A stretch of 64,000 nucleotides of DNA from Crocodylus rhombifer (Eukaryota > Chordata > Crocodylia > Crocodylidae), in assembly GCA_038503035.1 (NCBI GenBank), contig JAVSML010024702.1, forward strand, positions 1 through 64,000. The letters are read 5' to 3'. Made by a program: the position numbers and the translations under genes. Shown here in pieces: positions 42,616 through 54,816 of the stretch. Each line of letters opens with the position of its first letter. Position 1 is the first letter of the stretch. Below the pieces are notes generated by a model that ran no database searches, was not told where the DNA came from, and saw only the letters and a program-made list of their open reading frames with translations.

Positions 42616-43038
42616 GTGGGCATATCTACATGTGCAATTAATGTGTCTGAATTGTCTGTGCAGAAAATTCAGGTGCAGTAAATTGTGGCCGTACATGTAC
42701 CTGAATGTATGCCTGTCAGAGCAAATTTGCTCCTGACAGCATCAGTTCAATTCAGGGCTGCTCCTGCCCTACTCTGCCCCCCTCCAGCAGCCAGGGGGAG
42801 CTTTAGGATCCCCTGGGTCCCAGTCCCAGGCTGGCAGGGGACTTGGGGGATGGTCCCAATCTCTGTGGGGTGGCAAAGAGCTGTCCTGGCTGCAGGGCAG
42901 CTGCCTGTATCTATAGGTACTAAAAAATAGCACATTAATCTACTGTGCAGTAATTGCTGCGCACATGTAGACACTGATGCTTTACTGCACATTAGATTAG
43001 TCTAATGCATAGTAAAGCATCTCATGTAGATGCACCCA
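42616..43038. mobile_element. MITE with GC-rich core, 423 bp
   Basis: The left end 'gtgggcatatctacatgtgc' pairs with the right end read as 'tgggtgcatctacatgagat'. Right arm: 'attagattagtctaatgcatagtaaagc'. Near 42718 the palindrome 'gagcaaatttgctcctgac' also appears in the related element at 46816-47323. Non-coding. Confidence 0.65.
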
Positions 43039-45579
43039 GAAGAGCAGCCAGAAAAGCAGTAGTGATGACCATGGAGGCAGGTTAACTGTTCCCTGCCAGT
43101 TCCCCTAGGGCAGAGAGTTCAAGCAGCCACAAAGTAAATAATTCCTTAGAGGTGGGGGGAGGCAGGAGGTAGGGGCAATCCTGAGGGGTAGGGAGGGAGC
43201 ACCAGAGGTGTGGGAGAACCAGGGGAGTCTCAAGACAGAGGGTAGTGGGGAAACCTGGAATGGGGGAGGAGGGGCAGGGATTCCTACCTTTCAGTCCTCC
43301 AGGCCCCTTCTGGCCCAAATGCGTGACTATTCCAAACTCAAGTTAGCACAAACAACCATCAACATTTGTGCAGCTCGCAGTGTAAGGTGCAGCCAGGCCT
43401 AAAGTTCACAGAGCTGATTTCAGTTACTTGCCAACCGTTTCAGAGACAAGCCCGTTAGGCTGTTTACTCTGTCTGGCCCTGAGCAGTAATGCAGCTTAGA
43501 AGGACTGTGTGTGCAAAGGGCTGTGCTACTCCTCTTTTGTCCCAGGTTTTAACTTGAATCAAACAGGTCTGCTTCAAATGAAACATCTGTTTACACCCAA
43601 TACCGCAGCAAACAAGAGGTAAGCAAGGCAACCACCCCAGGTACTGAAGCAAAGGGACGCCAACAAGTGAGTTGGGAGTCAATATTTTGTTATAAATATT
43701 TCAAAAAATGTTGGCTGGGGTGGCCGATAATGTTGCCGATAAACCTGCATGCATGTGCACAGATGCAGTATGCACGCGGCCAGCCTGGCAGCTTTGACAG
43801 CAGTGTCCAGCTGGTGAGTCCATTAGGGGAGAAGGGGCAGGGGGAGGGAAGAGGCATGGGGACACAGATCAAGGCCCTCCAGTGAGGGAGGAAGGGGGCT
43901 GGGACTCGGGCAGGCACTGCCCAGCTGGGGCAGGGCACAGGACGGAGCTGCAAGCAGGTTTTCCAGGGGGGAAGGCAGCTCCTACCACTGTGTGCACGCC
44001 AGGGCAAGCATGGGGGTGGGGGGCATGTGCCCCCCCGGATCTGTGCATGGGGCAAAGGCGGGCTTGCCCTGGGTGCCAAACTTCATTGCTTCAGCATTGT
44101 TTACAGCCTTGGTGTCTAACCCTGTTTCTGTGAATCACTCTCCTGGGGCCAAACAACTAATTTTTAAACCTGCCAAATCTCAGCTGGGATAATATGGATT
44201 TTACCCTAAGTCTTCCAGTGTGACAGCTGCAGTTAATCCATGACATAGAATGGAAAGGAACCACTAAAAGTTCCTGAGCATCTTTGATCCAAGGTTAGTA
44301 CAGAGCTGTTTGATTTAAATAGGAAAGATTGTTTCTTATTAGTTGACTATGAGTTGAATTCTTTGAAATAGTTTTGATGGGCAACACATCAAGTATAAAT
44401 GTATTCCCACCACATACATCATTGTTTGGTCACCATGGATTTCCAGATGAATTGAGAACAGATAGAAAATCGCCCACAATTTATGAGTGTATCGTTTCAG
44501 TAGTTCTCTTTGATATTGTTTCATACTCACATCCTGATGATGCATAGTCAAATGGGTTGGCAGCAAATTCAGAATAGCAAAAACAAAACAACCCTCCTCC
44601 CCAACTTGGTATGATCCAGAAATCCATTTTTAGAAAGTGATCACAACAGTTAGTAAAAAATTTTCATTTGAAACTTTTTTTTGACAAAAAAAAATACTTT
44701 TCCCAAAATAAATAATTTTGGGTAACAAAACCCATCTGATGTTTCTACAGAAATGCAAACCAAAAAATAAGGAATCTTCAAGTTTTCAGCATTGTTAGGC
44801 TTTTTTTCCCCTTTAAAAATGAGACCATACTGAAATTCTGTATTTTCTGAAAAAATTCTAAATAAAACCAAGATTTGCCTGAAACAAACCTGCAGCTTTT
44901 CAGCCAGGTCTAACCACAGTGAACTACAGGTGGCTTTATTAGGGTCACTAGTTCAGATTCATAAACAAGGACTGAAGCCTCAGTGCTAACACCTCACAAT
45001 CTTCTTTGGGCAATGGCAATTAACCCTAAAGTCATTGCCCTCAAAAGGCGGAGCAGAGAGAAGGAATACTATGGCAAGAATGCCAAATTGCTCCCCCCGT
45101 ACAAGTAGGAAAGGAGGTTTTGCTCCAAACAGGAAACATTCGGCAATTTGCCAAGGAAATGTCCAATGTAAGTGCACATTAGGGAATCCAGCCAAGCCAG
45201 TCACACTATGGTACTGTGGGTTTATAAGAGGAATAGAAAATATTTCAGTTAAACCAAGAAGCATTCTGACTCTTGAAAACATCTGTCCTGGGAAGGACTG
45301 CACAACCTACCTGCACACATACACAATGAACAATACCAGATACAGCAAATGCAAGGTGCAGGTGATAGTTCCATCTCAGCAGCCAGCCAGATGCTAGTTT
45401 TGAGAACACAGGTCCATCTGATCAGAAAGGCAGAGATGGTCACAGGCAGTTATTGACCAGCACTAAAGCCAAAGTAATGCTCCCATCTGGCAAGAGGTTT
45501 GGGTCAGTAGCCCCGACATCTGAGTACGATATCATCATTTGTGACTCTGTTGGCTTGAAGGTTTTTTTCCAGTTCACAC
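43039..45579. other. Unassigned sequence, 2.5 kb
   Basis: No gene supported. GC-rich at 43800-44075, then AT-rich with poly-A/T patches at 44640-44700. The 43620-44090 part carries 'aggcaaccaccccaggtact' near its left side and 'cttgccctgggtgccaaact' near its right, which could be the two sides of a hAT-type element, but the tips were not found. Confidence 0.35.
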
Positions 45580-45638
45580 TGGGTGTGTCTACACAAGATG
45601 GTTTACTACTCAGTAGATTAATCTATAACACAGTAAAG

Positions 45639-46785
45639 CAGGGGTGGGCAAAATAAGGCCCATGGACCAGATCCAAACCGCCAGGCACTTTCATTCAGCG
45701 CACGGACCCTGCAATGAATTGCACCCTGCCCAACCCTTCTGCCCATGAGGGTGGGAGTGAGGCGCCCACATGTGCAAGCCTCCAACATACCGTATTGGGC
45801 CTTGCTCCCACCCTCTTGGGAAGAAGGGTTGGGCAGGGTGCAATTCATTGCAGGGTCCGTGCGCTGAATGAAAGTGCCTGGCGGTTTGGATCTGGTCCAT
45901 GGGCCTTGCTCCCACCCTCTTGGGAAGAAGGGTTCTGGACAGCCATCAGTTTCCAGGTGGGGCTTCTGCTGCAGCCAAAACCTGCTCACTCAGGGCAGCA
46001 GGTAGGGAAGTGGCAGGGCTGGTGGGTGTGGGTGGAGTTGCGGCTGGGCAGAAGTGGAAACGCAGCACAGAGTCTGTGCTCAGAGTGGCAGCGGGAGCGT
46101 GGAGCTCAGCTGGGCAAGGTATGGGTATAGGTGTGAGGGTGGGAGGGTGTAGAGACCCCCACACACTCTCCCCATGGCATGCAGCCCCAGCTGCTGGCAG
46201 CCTGCCCAGATGCTTCTATCACAGGGGCTCTTTGCCATGCACCTGCAGCTCTGCACTCACAGCAGGGAAGCCCCATGCTGGACTCTGTGGAAGCAGGGGA
46301 CAGGGCTCCCTCCACTCCTGGTAGGGTGCAGGGGCCTGTGAAGCGGGGAGCAGGGGAGGCAGCAGCATTGGCACCCCTGCAACCAGCCATGCACCCCCTG
46401 GAAGTGCCAGCCATGAAACAGAAAGCAATCAGCCACTTGGAGACACCCCCGATTGGCAATTGGCTACTGGAGGAACCTCCCCTGATCAGAGATTGGCCAC
46501 TGGGGGACCACCCCCTGTTGGACTCGGGAGGCACCAGTTGCCCATGGGCAGCAGGGTTCAGCATGGGGCTGTGAGTGTTAGAGCTTCAGGCACATGGCAT
46601 GGAGCCCCAGCGATAGGGCACACTCCACTCCCTCCCCCAGTGGCAAAGGTCATGGGTTAGTGGGCAGGACCAATGTGGCGACCAGGGGGCAGGGCAACTG
46701 TCAAGGGGCAGGACTACCTATGCAGCCCTAAACCGCTCGCCAAAACTTGTTGTGGCCCTCTGCCCAGAATAATTGCCCACCCCTG
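45639..46785. mobile_element. Non-autonomous hAT element, 1147 bp, with internal hairpin
   Basis: The ends are 'caggggtgggcaaaataagg' and, reverse complemented, 'caggggtgggcaattattct', a Charlie-like hAT terminus. The flanking 8-mers are identical: cagtaaag at 45631-45638 and 46786-46793. The interior is GC-rich. A 103-bp inverted duplication occupies 45655-45757 and 45805-45907. No transposase is readable; the open stretches on both strands mirror each other because of the palindrome and the GC content. Confidence 0.9.
45655..45907. repeat. Near-perfect 103-bp inverted repeat with 47-bp loop
   Basis: The left arm 45655-45757 starts 'aaggcccatggaccagatcc'; the right arm 45805-45907 is its reverse complement with two mismatches (about 45741 and 45746 in the left arm). 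The loop is 45758-45804. In addition a perfect 34-bp direct repeat (starting 'gggccttgctcccaccctct') occurs at 45797-45830 and 45901-45934, overlapping the edges of the right arm. Confidence 0.95.
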
Positions 46786-46815
46786 CAGTAAAGCATCACT
46801 GTCTACACATGCCCA

Positions 46816-47323
46816 CCATTTACTGCATAGTAAATTAGTCTAGTATGCAGTTAGCTACTACCTTTAAATACGGGTACTAGGATGTAGATGCCAACCGGGA
46901 GCAAATTTGCTGGCTAGGAGCTGCCTCAGAAGCAGAACAGCTCCTGGCCAGCCCCCAGATGGCTACAGAAGCCCTATTGGGCAAGAGGCTTGTCCCTGTG
47001 TGAATGTGGCAGCTGTCTTCAGGCCCCATGCACATCAGGACCCCTCCCAATGTGTATGGGGCCAGGAGAGAGTTGCCACTGTAGCCAGCAGAGCTCTCCT
47101 GGCTCTCTATGCATCAAGACCAACCCCCCTGCTCCCTGCCATCCCTCAGGCTAGCACCCCAGGGGAACGTGGAGCTCTCTCTGGCTGTTGCAGGGGGCCA
47201 GAACAAGGTAGGAACAGCCCTGCACTGGGCTGCTTCCATTGGGAATAGATTTGCTCCCAACAGGGAAGGCTTACTGCGGAGTAAGACTTTATAGCATTAA
47301 AGGCATGTGTAGACATGCCCACT
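46816..47323. mobile_element. Related MITE lacking a clear left tip
   Basis: The right end reads 'aggcatgtgtagacatgccca'. The left side carries 'tttactgcatagtaaattag' arms directly after the split MITE. 'gagcaaatttgctgg' (about 46902-46916) faces 'atagatttgctccc' (about 47247-47260) across a GC-rich core, as in the element at 42616. The left tip may have been destroyed by the neighbouring MITE insertion. Confidence 0.5.
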
Positions 47324-49000
47324 GTGTTTTATTTACATTCACTTTTCAAAACAGAAAAGGAAAGTAGATGTAACAGTAATGCCTTGAACTAGGGAATACT
47401 GCCCCCCCCGTTGTCATATGACCTTGTGTAAGTTTAACCCTTCTGCCAGGCACCAGCTAGCAGCACAAGTTGCGGTACCTAATAAATTAGATCTGTGGCT
47501 TGAGCCCCCACTCAGAAATCTGGGAACACTAAATTAATTACTAGGATGTCCCAGGTAAACAAAAAAACCCTTCTCGCAAGCAGTGTACACACAAAAGACA
47601 GATTTACTACAGAAAACAGAGGGAAACACCAAATGCAATATAAAACACTACTAACTACAAGACAGTCCATAGGTTGTGCTGCACCAGGGGAAGCTGTTAG
47701 AGATTGTGGGTCCTTCTACAGAGTAAGGGGCCCCTTGTTGCTCTTCTAGGAATGATAGCGTGCCAATCTTTGCTCCCACGGAGAGGCTGGATGTGTGTGT
47801 GGGGAGTGACTGTGGCATACACCCCAACACTTTTGGACTAGTTTATATGGCCTGCTGAAACAAACCACAGGCAAAAACTGCAAAAGGAGCCGGCTTGATT
47901 AATGGCTACAGCCGGCCCAGCCACACAGTTTGACCAGAGCAAAGGACTATCAAAAGAAACAAGAGGAAAGGCCAGGTCTACCTTCTAGGCCTGGGCTACA
48001 GGGAGTTTGGGTCACAGCTCCATGGGGGGCAGAAAGTTGCAGACTCAACCCTGGCCCAAAACCGGCAGAATTTGAAACTCCCAGGTTCCAACCCTGTTTA
48101 AACTGCTAGGCCTAACTCCTGGCCAGCAAGCCTAAGAACCAATACTCTTTTCCCCAGTATGAATCCCTTAAACCCTCAAAAGAAAAAAGGGGAAGAAAAG
48201 GGGGGGAAAGAATACCCAGACACTGGGACAATTGTCCCTCTCTCTCCCTTCAACCTGAGCTTCCCCTTCCAGTATCTGCAACTCCTTCTCTCTTGGAGGA
48301 GTCGTCACATCACTCTTCAATGGCTGCTAGCAGCTCTAGCCTAGCTCACCTTATATCCCTTTCCATGACATCACCCTAGCCTTGTCCAGCCAGGGAGCAC
48401 CCCACTGCAGTCTTTCACCCAACCAATCTTCCTAAAGAATTACCTGCGTCCTCTGCCCAAAGAGGCCAGAGGCTTTTACATATTTTGCCCAGATACGGGC
48501 CCTATCTTGCCATGTGGCTGGAACATCAGGGGCTGTCTTGCTCACATAAAACACAATATACAAAAACCAAATGTGTGTGTGACCATAACCATGTGGTTAG
48601 GATCAATAGAGTTTGTACTCTTACCAGCACTTGTGTCACACCTTTAAGTGATACTAACAATACATTTACTGAAATAAAGCTTGCCTAGGTTGCCTTCAAA
48701 ATCAAATACAAATTCTTCACCCTTCTTCTTTCTAGTCTTTTTGTGGGGGAAGGGGAATACATGCAATTTAAAGAAATTAGCTGATTTTTATGATAATACC
48801 TGAAAATTCTGGAATTGGGACATGCTTTGCAGCACTCTCAGGTCTCGTGAGATGGCACTCTTTAATAATTATTCTTAATGTACTGCACAGTCAGCAGGGT
48901 CCAAGTTTTAAGGATTTCAACCCTACCTCTAATTTTGGCTTGCAATTCATTTTGCATGCAAACTAATTGTGGATTGAGCAAATACATCCAAACTTGTAAG
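47324..49000. other. Unassigned sequence, 1.7 kb
   Basis: No gene or element termini. A purine-rich patch lies at 48178-48215. The target duplication cttgtaag of the following hAT is at 48993-49000. Confidence 0.4.
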
Positions 49001-49253
49001 CAGAGCTGGCCTTAGTGGGGGACGCCATGGGCAACCACCCAGGACACCCTAGTCAGGGGAGCGCCTAGTCAGGGTATGCAGGCATGTGCAAAGGTCCGCA
49101 AGCGTGTGTGGGTGTATGCAAGCATGTGTACCAATGTGCTGCGATGCTCATTTTAATTTTTACCAGCTGTGAAACTTGGAAGGAAACAAAATGTGACAAG
49201 TAACTAAGAAGAGGATGTCAGGGGTGCAAAACAGGAATTGAAAAGCTCAGTTA

Positions 49254-50732
49254 TTGACTGTAATGAAAAAAGATGCAAACACAATGAAAAAATACTTGAA
49301 AACTGTTAATGACAACCTGTGCAGTAGTAGTGAGACAGTCACAGTGGAGACATCAGATGAAAAATGCATAAATGATCCACTAACTTCCAACAATCATCAA
49401 TCATCTTCCAACAAGAGAAACAAAAAGACCCAAATTAAACGAATTCTTCATCTCGGCCAGGATAATGACGATGCCATTAATAACAGAGGTCAAATGATTC
49501 CCATTGTAGACACTGGCAATACCATTTCTGATTATGTTTTATGGCCCAATCTAGCACCCAAAATTTGAGATCTGTTAGTGACCAATGGTCCACCAAAAGT
49601 AAAGTACATGGATTTTCCTCTGAATGAGCAGAATCACCATTTTTCTATGGTGTTTTTATACAGAAATCTTGAAAATGGTGAAGTTCTGAAGCAGTGCTGG
49701 CTGCTTTATTTGCAGTCAATAGACAAGGTTTTCTGTTTCTGTTGGAAGCTCTTCAACTTGAATCCAAAATCATCCCTCGCATTTGAGGGATTGAATGATT
49801 AGGAGCACATCTCAAAGTCTCATGTATCATGAAAAGTTGCCTAGTCATTTCATTTCCTGCTGAACATGAGTCAAATCAGAGCGAAGGATAAAACAGGATA
49901 ACTGCAACAACATGGAGCTTCCATGTATGATAAAACAAGAGACAAAATGCTGGGCGAACATTTTAGAGAGTCTCATGACAGTAGCACTTAATCTTTCTAA
50001 AAATAACATGGCTTTTCAAGGTGGGGGAGGGTTTGACACCAGAAGATCCCAGTGTTTCTCCCCAGGGAAATGCACATTGCTGCTCATGGGGATATGCCCA
50101 GGGCATGCAGAATTAAAAGTGTTAAAGTTGTTCAATATCAAACAGCTGAAATCCACAATTTCACCAAATTCAAGTTTCTTGTCTCCATTGTAATGTGGTA
50201 CAAGATCCTTTTCCTAGTCAAAAAAGCATGAAAAGCAAGAAAACTTTGACATTATTTCAGCCACAAATTTGAAAAATGACTGCCATGACTATATTGCAAA
50301 TTACAGGGAAGTTGTGTACGGAGAAGCTCTGACAACAGCTAAGGAAATAGCTGAAAATCTTGATGTTGATCTAATGTATAAACCACCCCATGCATTTATC
50401 ATAAAAACTTGCTGCTTTCAGTTATGATTGTGAGGATGAAACAGTTAAGCCAGAAATCAAGTTCTAACTTGAATTTTTTTCAGCCAGCTTATAGACACAG
50501 TGAGAGTGTCCATGGAAGAAAGGTTTGAGCGAATGAACTGACATGTGAAGTTTTGGGTCTTTCTATATAGCATGACACAGCTACTACCTGACAAAGCAAC
50601 TTTGAAGAAGCACTGTAAGGTCCTTAATTGTGCATTGACATATGGAAAGAGTTCAGATATTAATGGTGATAACTTCTATGAAAAACTTGGCTGTCTCCAA
50701 AGTCTACTTTCAATGGACTCCTCAAAAAGTTT
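49254..50732 (+). pseudogene. hAT transposase (TTF-type zinc finger family), broken
   Basis: Plus-strand frames in order. 49254-49568: N-terminus with 'TISDYVLWPNLAPKI'. 49578-49802: TTF-like zinc-finger region 'RNLENGEVLKQCWLLYLQSI' and 'DKVFCFCWKLFN'. Scattered pieces to 50200. 50270-50400: 'YREVVYGEALTTAKEIAENL'. 50545-50740: 'LPDKATLKKHCKVLNCALTY' and 'SSDINGDNFYEKLG'. These follow the layout of ZMYM1/TTF-type hAT proteins as I remember it. Most of the C-terminal dimerisation region is missing; a tail 'AISEFVAAKACRVN' survives at about 55576-55614 beyond the CR1s. Many stops make it dead. Confidence 0.65.
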
Positions 50733-50852
50733 TTCATAGATTCATAGACTGTAAGGCCGGAAGGGACCTTAGAAGATCACCGGATCCAGCCCCCTTTACC
50801 AAGCAGGAAATAAAACTGGGGGTCAGGTGACCCCAGCAAAGTGACCATCTAG

Positions 50853-51939
50853 TCACCTCTTGAAGATTTCCAGGGTAGATGATTGCACCACCTCTGGAGG
50901 CAGCTTGTTCCAGTCTGAACCCCCTGACATCAGGAAGACATTTTTCCTAATGTTGATCCTGAAACAGTCTTCCAGGAGTTTGTGGTCATTACTCCTAGTT
51001 TTCCCCTTAGGTGCCCTGATGAACAGTTGTTCACTGAGCCCTTGATGTACTCCCCTAATGTACATGTAAGCTGCTACTGGGTACCCTCTCAGCCTCCTTT
51101 TCCTCAGGCTGAAGAGTCCAAGATCATTTCCTCATATGGCTTGCCTTTTAAGACTCTCATCATACGGGTGGCTCTTCTTTAGACTCTCTCAAGCTTGTCC
51201 ACGTCCTTGTTAAAGTGTGGTGCCTGGAACTGGATGCAGTACTCCAGCTGCAGTCTCACCAGTGCTGAGTAGAGCAGAAGAATCAACTGCTTGGCTTTGC
51301 TGGAGATGCATCGATTGATGCATGCCAGAGTACTATTTGTCCTACTGGCTACAGCATTACGCTGCTGGCTTATATTCATATTGTGGTCTATTATTACCCC
51401 CCAGGTTCCTCTCATTCATGGTTCTAGTCAGTTTGGTGCTGCCAAGCCTGTAGGTGTGTTGGGGGTTGCTCGTACCAAGGTAGAGGACTTTACATTTCTC
51501 AACATTCAACTTCATCAGGTTCCTATCCGCCCAACTTACTAGCCTGTCTAGGTCCACCACTTTCCTATAACTTGGTGTCATCCATGAACTTGGCCAGTGA
51601 GCTCTTCACCCCCACATCCAAATCATTAATAAAGATGTTGAAAAGTACTGGACCAAGCACCGACCCCTGCAGGACACCGCTGCCCACTTCTCGCCAGGAT
51701 GACACAAATCCATTTGCTACGACTCTCTTGGTCTTATCCTGTAGCCAGTTTCTCACCCACCTGACTGTCTGGGAGTTAAGCCCACAATCCTCCAATTTTC
51801 TCATGCGGACATTGTGAGATACTAGATAAAAGACCTTTTGGAAGTCAAGGTATACAATGTCAACCTGCTTTCTCATGTCCAGGTGGTGAGTTACCTGGTC
51901 ATAGAAGGAGATGAAGTTGGTAGGGCAAGACCTGCCCAC
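50853..51939 (-). pseudogene. CR1 ORF2 reverse transcriptase, broken
   Basis: Minus-strand frames: 51939-51565 has '[17 protein letters not shown]', motif A '[16 protein letters not shown]' (first Asp kept, AFD changed to VFY), '[20 protein letters not shown]' and 'AKFMDDTKL', the active-site box as MDD. 51581-51357: 'DRLVSWADRNLMKLNVEKCK'. 51415-51179 and 51065-50853: C-terminal region. Upstream linker parts lie at 55176-54819 ('DNKKSFFRYIGNRRKTNGNV'). Frameshifts between all pieces. Confidence 0.75.
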
Positions 51940-52334
51940 AACAAAGCCATGCTGTCATTCAGAATTGTACCTTCTGCGAGCTTATTGGAGATAGACTCCT
52001 TGATGAACTTTTCTAGGATTTTCCCTAGGATGGAAGTTAGGCTGACTGGCCTATAGTTACCCAGGTCCTCCTTCTTTCCCTTCTTGTGGATGGGAACAAC
52101 ATTGGCTCAGCTCCACAACTTGTGGAAGAGTTTCACAAGGGGTTCTGCAATGACTTCAACCAGCTCCTTCAACCCTCTCAGATAAAGATCATCTGGTCCC
52201 GCTGACTTGTATATGTCTAATTTTTTTAATTGGTCATACACCAGTTCTACAGCAATAGTAGTAAGGCATTATTCCTACTATTGACACTGTGCTCATCCTG
52301 TACTCTACCTGGCGTTTTTTTCCCCTTGGTAAAG

Positions 52335-54709
52335 TGAAAAAGCTTGACCAGGAGTTCGCCTGGGAACTGGCTGAGGCCACATGCTCCAGGACCATGGTTG
52401 TCATGGGTGACTTCAATTACCCGGACACCTTGTGGGAGGATCACTCAGCAAATTCCGAGCAGTTGCAAAGCTTCCTCTCATGCATGGATGACCTCTACCT
52501 AACTCAAGAAGTCTATGGGCCAATGAGAGGTAAAGCACTGCTCAACCTGGTACTGGCTACTGGGGATGACCTAATCAGTGACTTAGTGATTGATGGGAAG
52601 CTGGGTGACAGTGACCATGAGCTAATCACCTTCACCATCTGCCGTAAAGCTATCAAGTCAGTCAGCAACACAGAAGTCCTTGACTTCAAGAAAGCTGACT
52701 TTGACAAGCTCAGGAGGCTTGTCAGTGAGGCCCTCAGGGAGAGGGGAGTTCAAGAAGAGTGGCTGCTCCTCAAGGGAGTGATTCTTAATGCACAAGCTAA
52801 GTCTATTCCATCTCAGAGGAAAAGCAGCAAGAGGGCACAGCAGCCCCCCTGGCACTCCAGGGACCTAGAAGACCTCGTGAGGCTAAAAAGAAAGGCCTAC
52901 AAAGGATGGAGGATGGGATTCACTTCCAAGGAGAATTATTCTGCACTGGTCCGGTCCTGCAGGGAGCAAACCAGGAAAGCCAAGGCTGCAACTGAACTCC
53001 AACTAGCTTCGAGCAGCAAGGACACTAAAAAGTCCTTTTTCAGATATGTGGGGAGCTGGAGGAAAAGCAAGGGCAACGTTGGACCCCTGCTGAACCAGAT
53101 GGGGCAACTGACAACTGACGCCCAGAAAAAAGCCAACCCATTAAATGCGTACTTTGCATCGGTCTTTCATCAGTCCCATGGGACGCCCATGCCTGCTATG
53201 GGACAGGGAGGTCTGGGTGAGGGAGATCCCCTGCCCTCCATTAATATTGACTTCATGAAGGAACACCTCAACAGGCTGGATACCTTCAAGTCAGCTGGCC
53301 CTGACAATATACACCCCAGGGTAATCAAGGAGCTGGCGAGCATCATAGCCCAGCCCCTGGCATGGATCTTTGAAAACTCCTCGTGCTCTGGTATAGTGCC
53401 TGAAGACTGGAAGAAGGCCAATGTGGTGCTTATCTTCAAGAAAGGGAGGAAAGTGGATCCGGCTAACTATAGACCCATCAGCCTGACTTCTATCCCTGGG
53501 AAGATCTTAGAAAAGTTTATTAAAGAGGCCATCCTTAATGGACTGGCTGATGCCAACATCCTAAGGGATAGCCAGCATGGGTTTGTTGAGGGTAGGTCTT
53601 GCTTGACCAATCTCATTTCCTTCTGTGACCAGGTGACCTATCACCTGGGCAAGGAAGAAGAAATTGATGCCATATATCTTGTCTTCAAAAAAGCCTTCGA
53701 TCTTGTATCCCATGATCACCTCTTGGCAAAACTGGCCATTTGTGGCCTTGGGTCCACCATGATCCACTGGCTGGAAAATTGGCTCCGTGGTCGGACTCAG
53801 AGGTTAGTAATTGATGGCAGTCACTCATCATCATGTCCTGTGACCAGTGGGGTCCCCCAAGGCTCTGTGCTTGGACCCATATTGTTCAACATCTTCATTA
53901 ATGATGTGGACATTGGAGTCAGAAGTGGACTGGCCAAGTTCGCTGATGACACCAAACTTTGGGGCAAAGCATCCACACCAGAAGACAGCAAATGGGCGGA
54001 CAAGAACCTGATGATGTTTAACACTGAAAAATGCAAGGTTCTCCACCTTGGAAAGAAAAACCTGCAGCATCCTTATAGGCTCAGCAGTGGTACACTGGCT
54101 AGCACTATGGAAGAAAGAGACTTGGGGGTCGTCATTGACCACAAGATGAACATGAGCCTGCAACGTGATGCTGCGGCTAGTAAAGCGACCAAAACGCTGG
54201 CTTGCATCCATACATGCTTCTCGAGCAAGTCCCGGGATGTCATTCTCCCCTTGTACTCGGCCTTGGTGAGGCTGCAGCTGGAGTACTGCATCCAGTTTTG
54301 GGCTCCACAATTCAAAAAGGATGTGGAGAAGCTTGAGAGAGTCCAGAGGAGAGCCACGCGCATGATCAGTGGTCAGGAAAACAGATCTTACGATGACAGG
54401 CTGAGAGCCATGGGACTCTTTAGCTTGGAAAAGCGCAGGCTCAGGGGTGATCTGATGGCCACCTATAAGTTTATCAGGGGTGACCACCAGGATCTGGGGG
54501 AACGTTTGTTCACCAGAGCGCCCCAAGGGATGACTAGGTCGAACAGTCATAAACTACTACAAGACCGTTTTAGACCAGACATAAGGAAGAATTTCTTTAC
54601 TGTCCAAGACCCCAAGGTCTGGAACAGCCTGCCATTGGAGGTGGTTCAAGCACCTACACTGAACACCTTCAGGAGCAAATTGGATGCTTATCTTGCTGGG
54701 ATCCTATGA
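52335..54709 (+). pseudogene. CR1 ORF2, open frame but truncated and catalytically damaged
   Basis: An uninterrupted frame runs to the stop after LDAYLAGIL; it opens at a GTG at 52289 in the flanking CR1, so that first codon is not a real start. Numbering from 52289: endonuclease C-terminal half with 'MGDFNYPDTLWEDH' (GDFN 40-43) and 'SDHELITF' (SDH 108-110); linker to about 350; RT fingers 'NYRPISLTSIPGKILEKFI' (from 393); motif A 'IYLVFKKAFDLVSHD', where Val465 (codon gtc, 53681-53683) replaces the Asp seen in three other CR1s here; motif B '[19 protein letters not shown]'; motif C 'FADDTKLW' (551-554). After 'TPED' about 11 residues are missing in frame before 'KWADKNLMM'. The endonuclease N-terminus and ORF1 are absent. 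Confidence 0.92.
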
Positions 54710-54816
54710 CCCCAGCTGACTTCCTGCCCTTTGGGCAGGGGCCTGGACTCAATGATCTTCTAAGGTCTCTTCCAGCCCTGATGTCTATGAAATCTATGAA
54801 ATATATGAAATTTATG
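52335..54816 (+). mobile_element. CR1: Young CR1 LINE, plus strand, 2.48 kb, open ORF2
   Basis: This is a 5'-truncated CR1 starting within the endonuclease domain and ending in the octamer tail 'tctatgaaatctatgaaata'. The tetramer aaag at both junctions (52331-52334 and 54817-54820) could be a short target duplication. Same subfamily as 2135-2672 and 13006-13618 ('LAGIL' stop, 'gacttcctgccctttgggca' 3' UTR). It is the innermost element of a three-layer stack and the best-preserved CR1 in the window. Confidence 0.95.

Larger units (their letters stand above)
45580..46815. mobile_element. Short palindromic MITE (about 81 bp) split by a hAT
   Basis: Left half 45580-45638 ('tgggtgtgtctacacaagat', 'tttactactcagtagattaa') and right half 46794-46815 ('catcactgtctacacatgccca'). 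The tips are inverted repeats: the right half read in reverse complement starts 'tgggcatgtgtagacagtga'. The hAT at 45639-46785 sits inside with a perfect 8-bp duplication. Similar in size to 63904-63977. Confidence 0.65.

Noticed and set aside
45618..46574. Several 120-150 codon open frames on both strands
   Set aside because: They lie in a GC-rich hAT interior. The mirrored peptides on opposite strands come from the 103-bp palindrome, not from genes.
52289..52334. Apparent start of the long CR1 frame
   Set aside because: The first codon is GTG and these 46 bases belong to the antisense of the surrounding minus-strand CR1, so it is not a real N-terminus.
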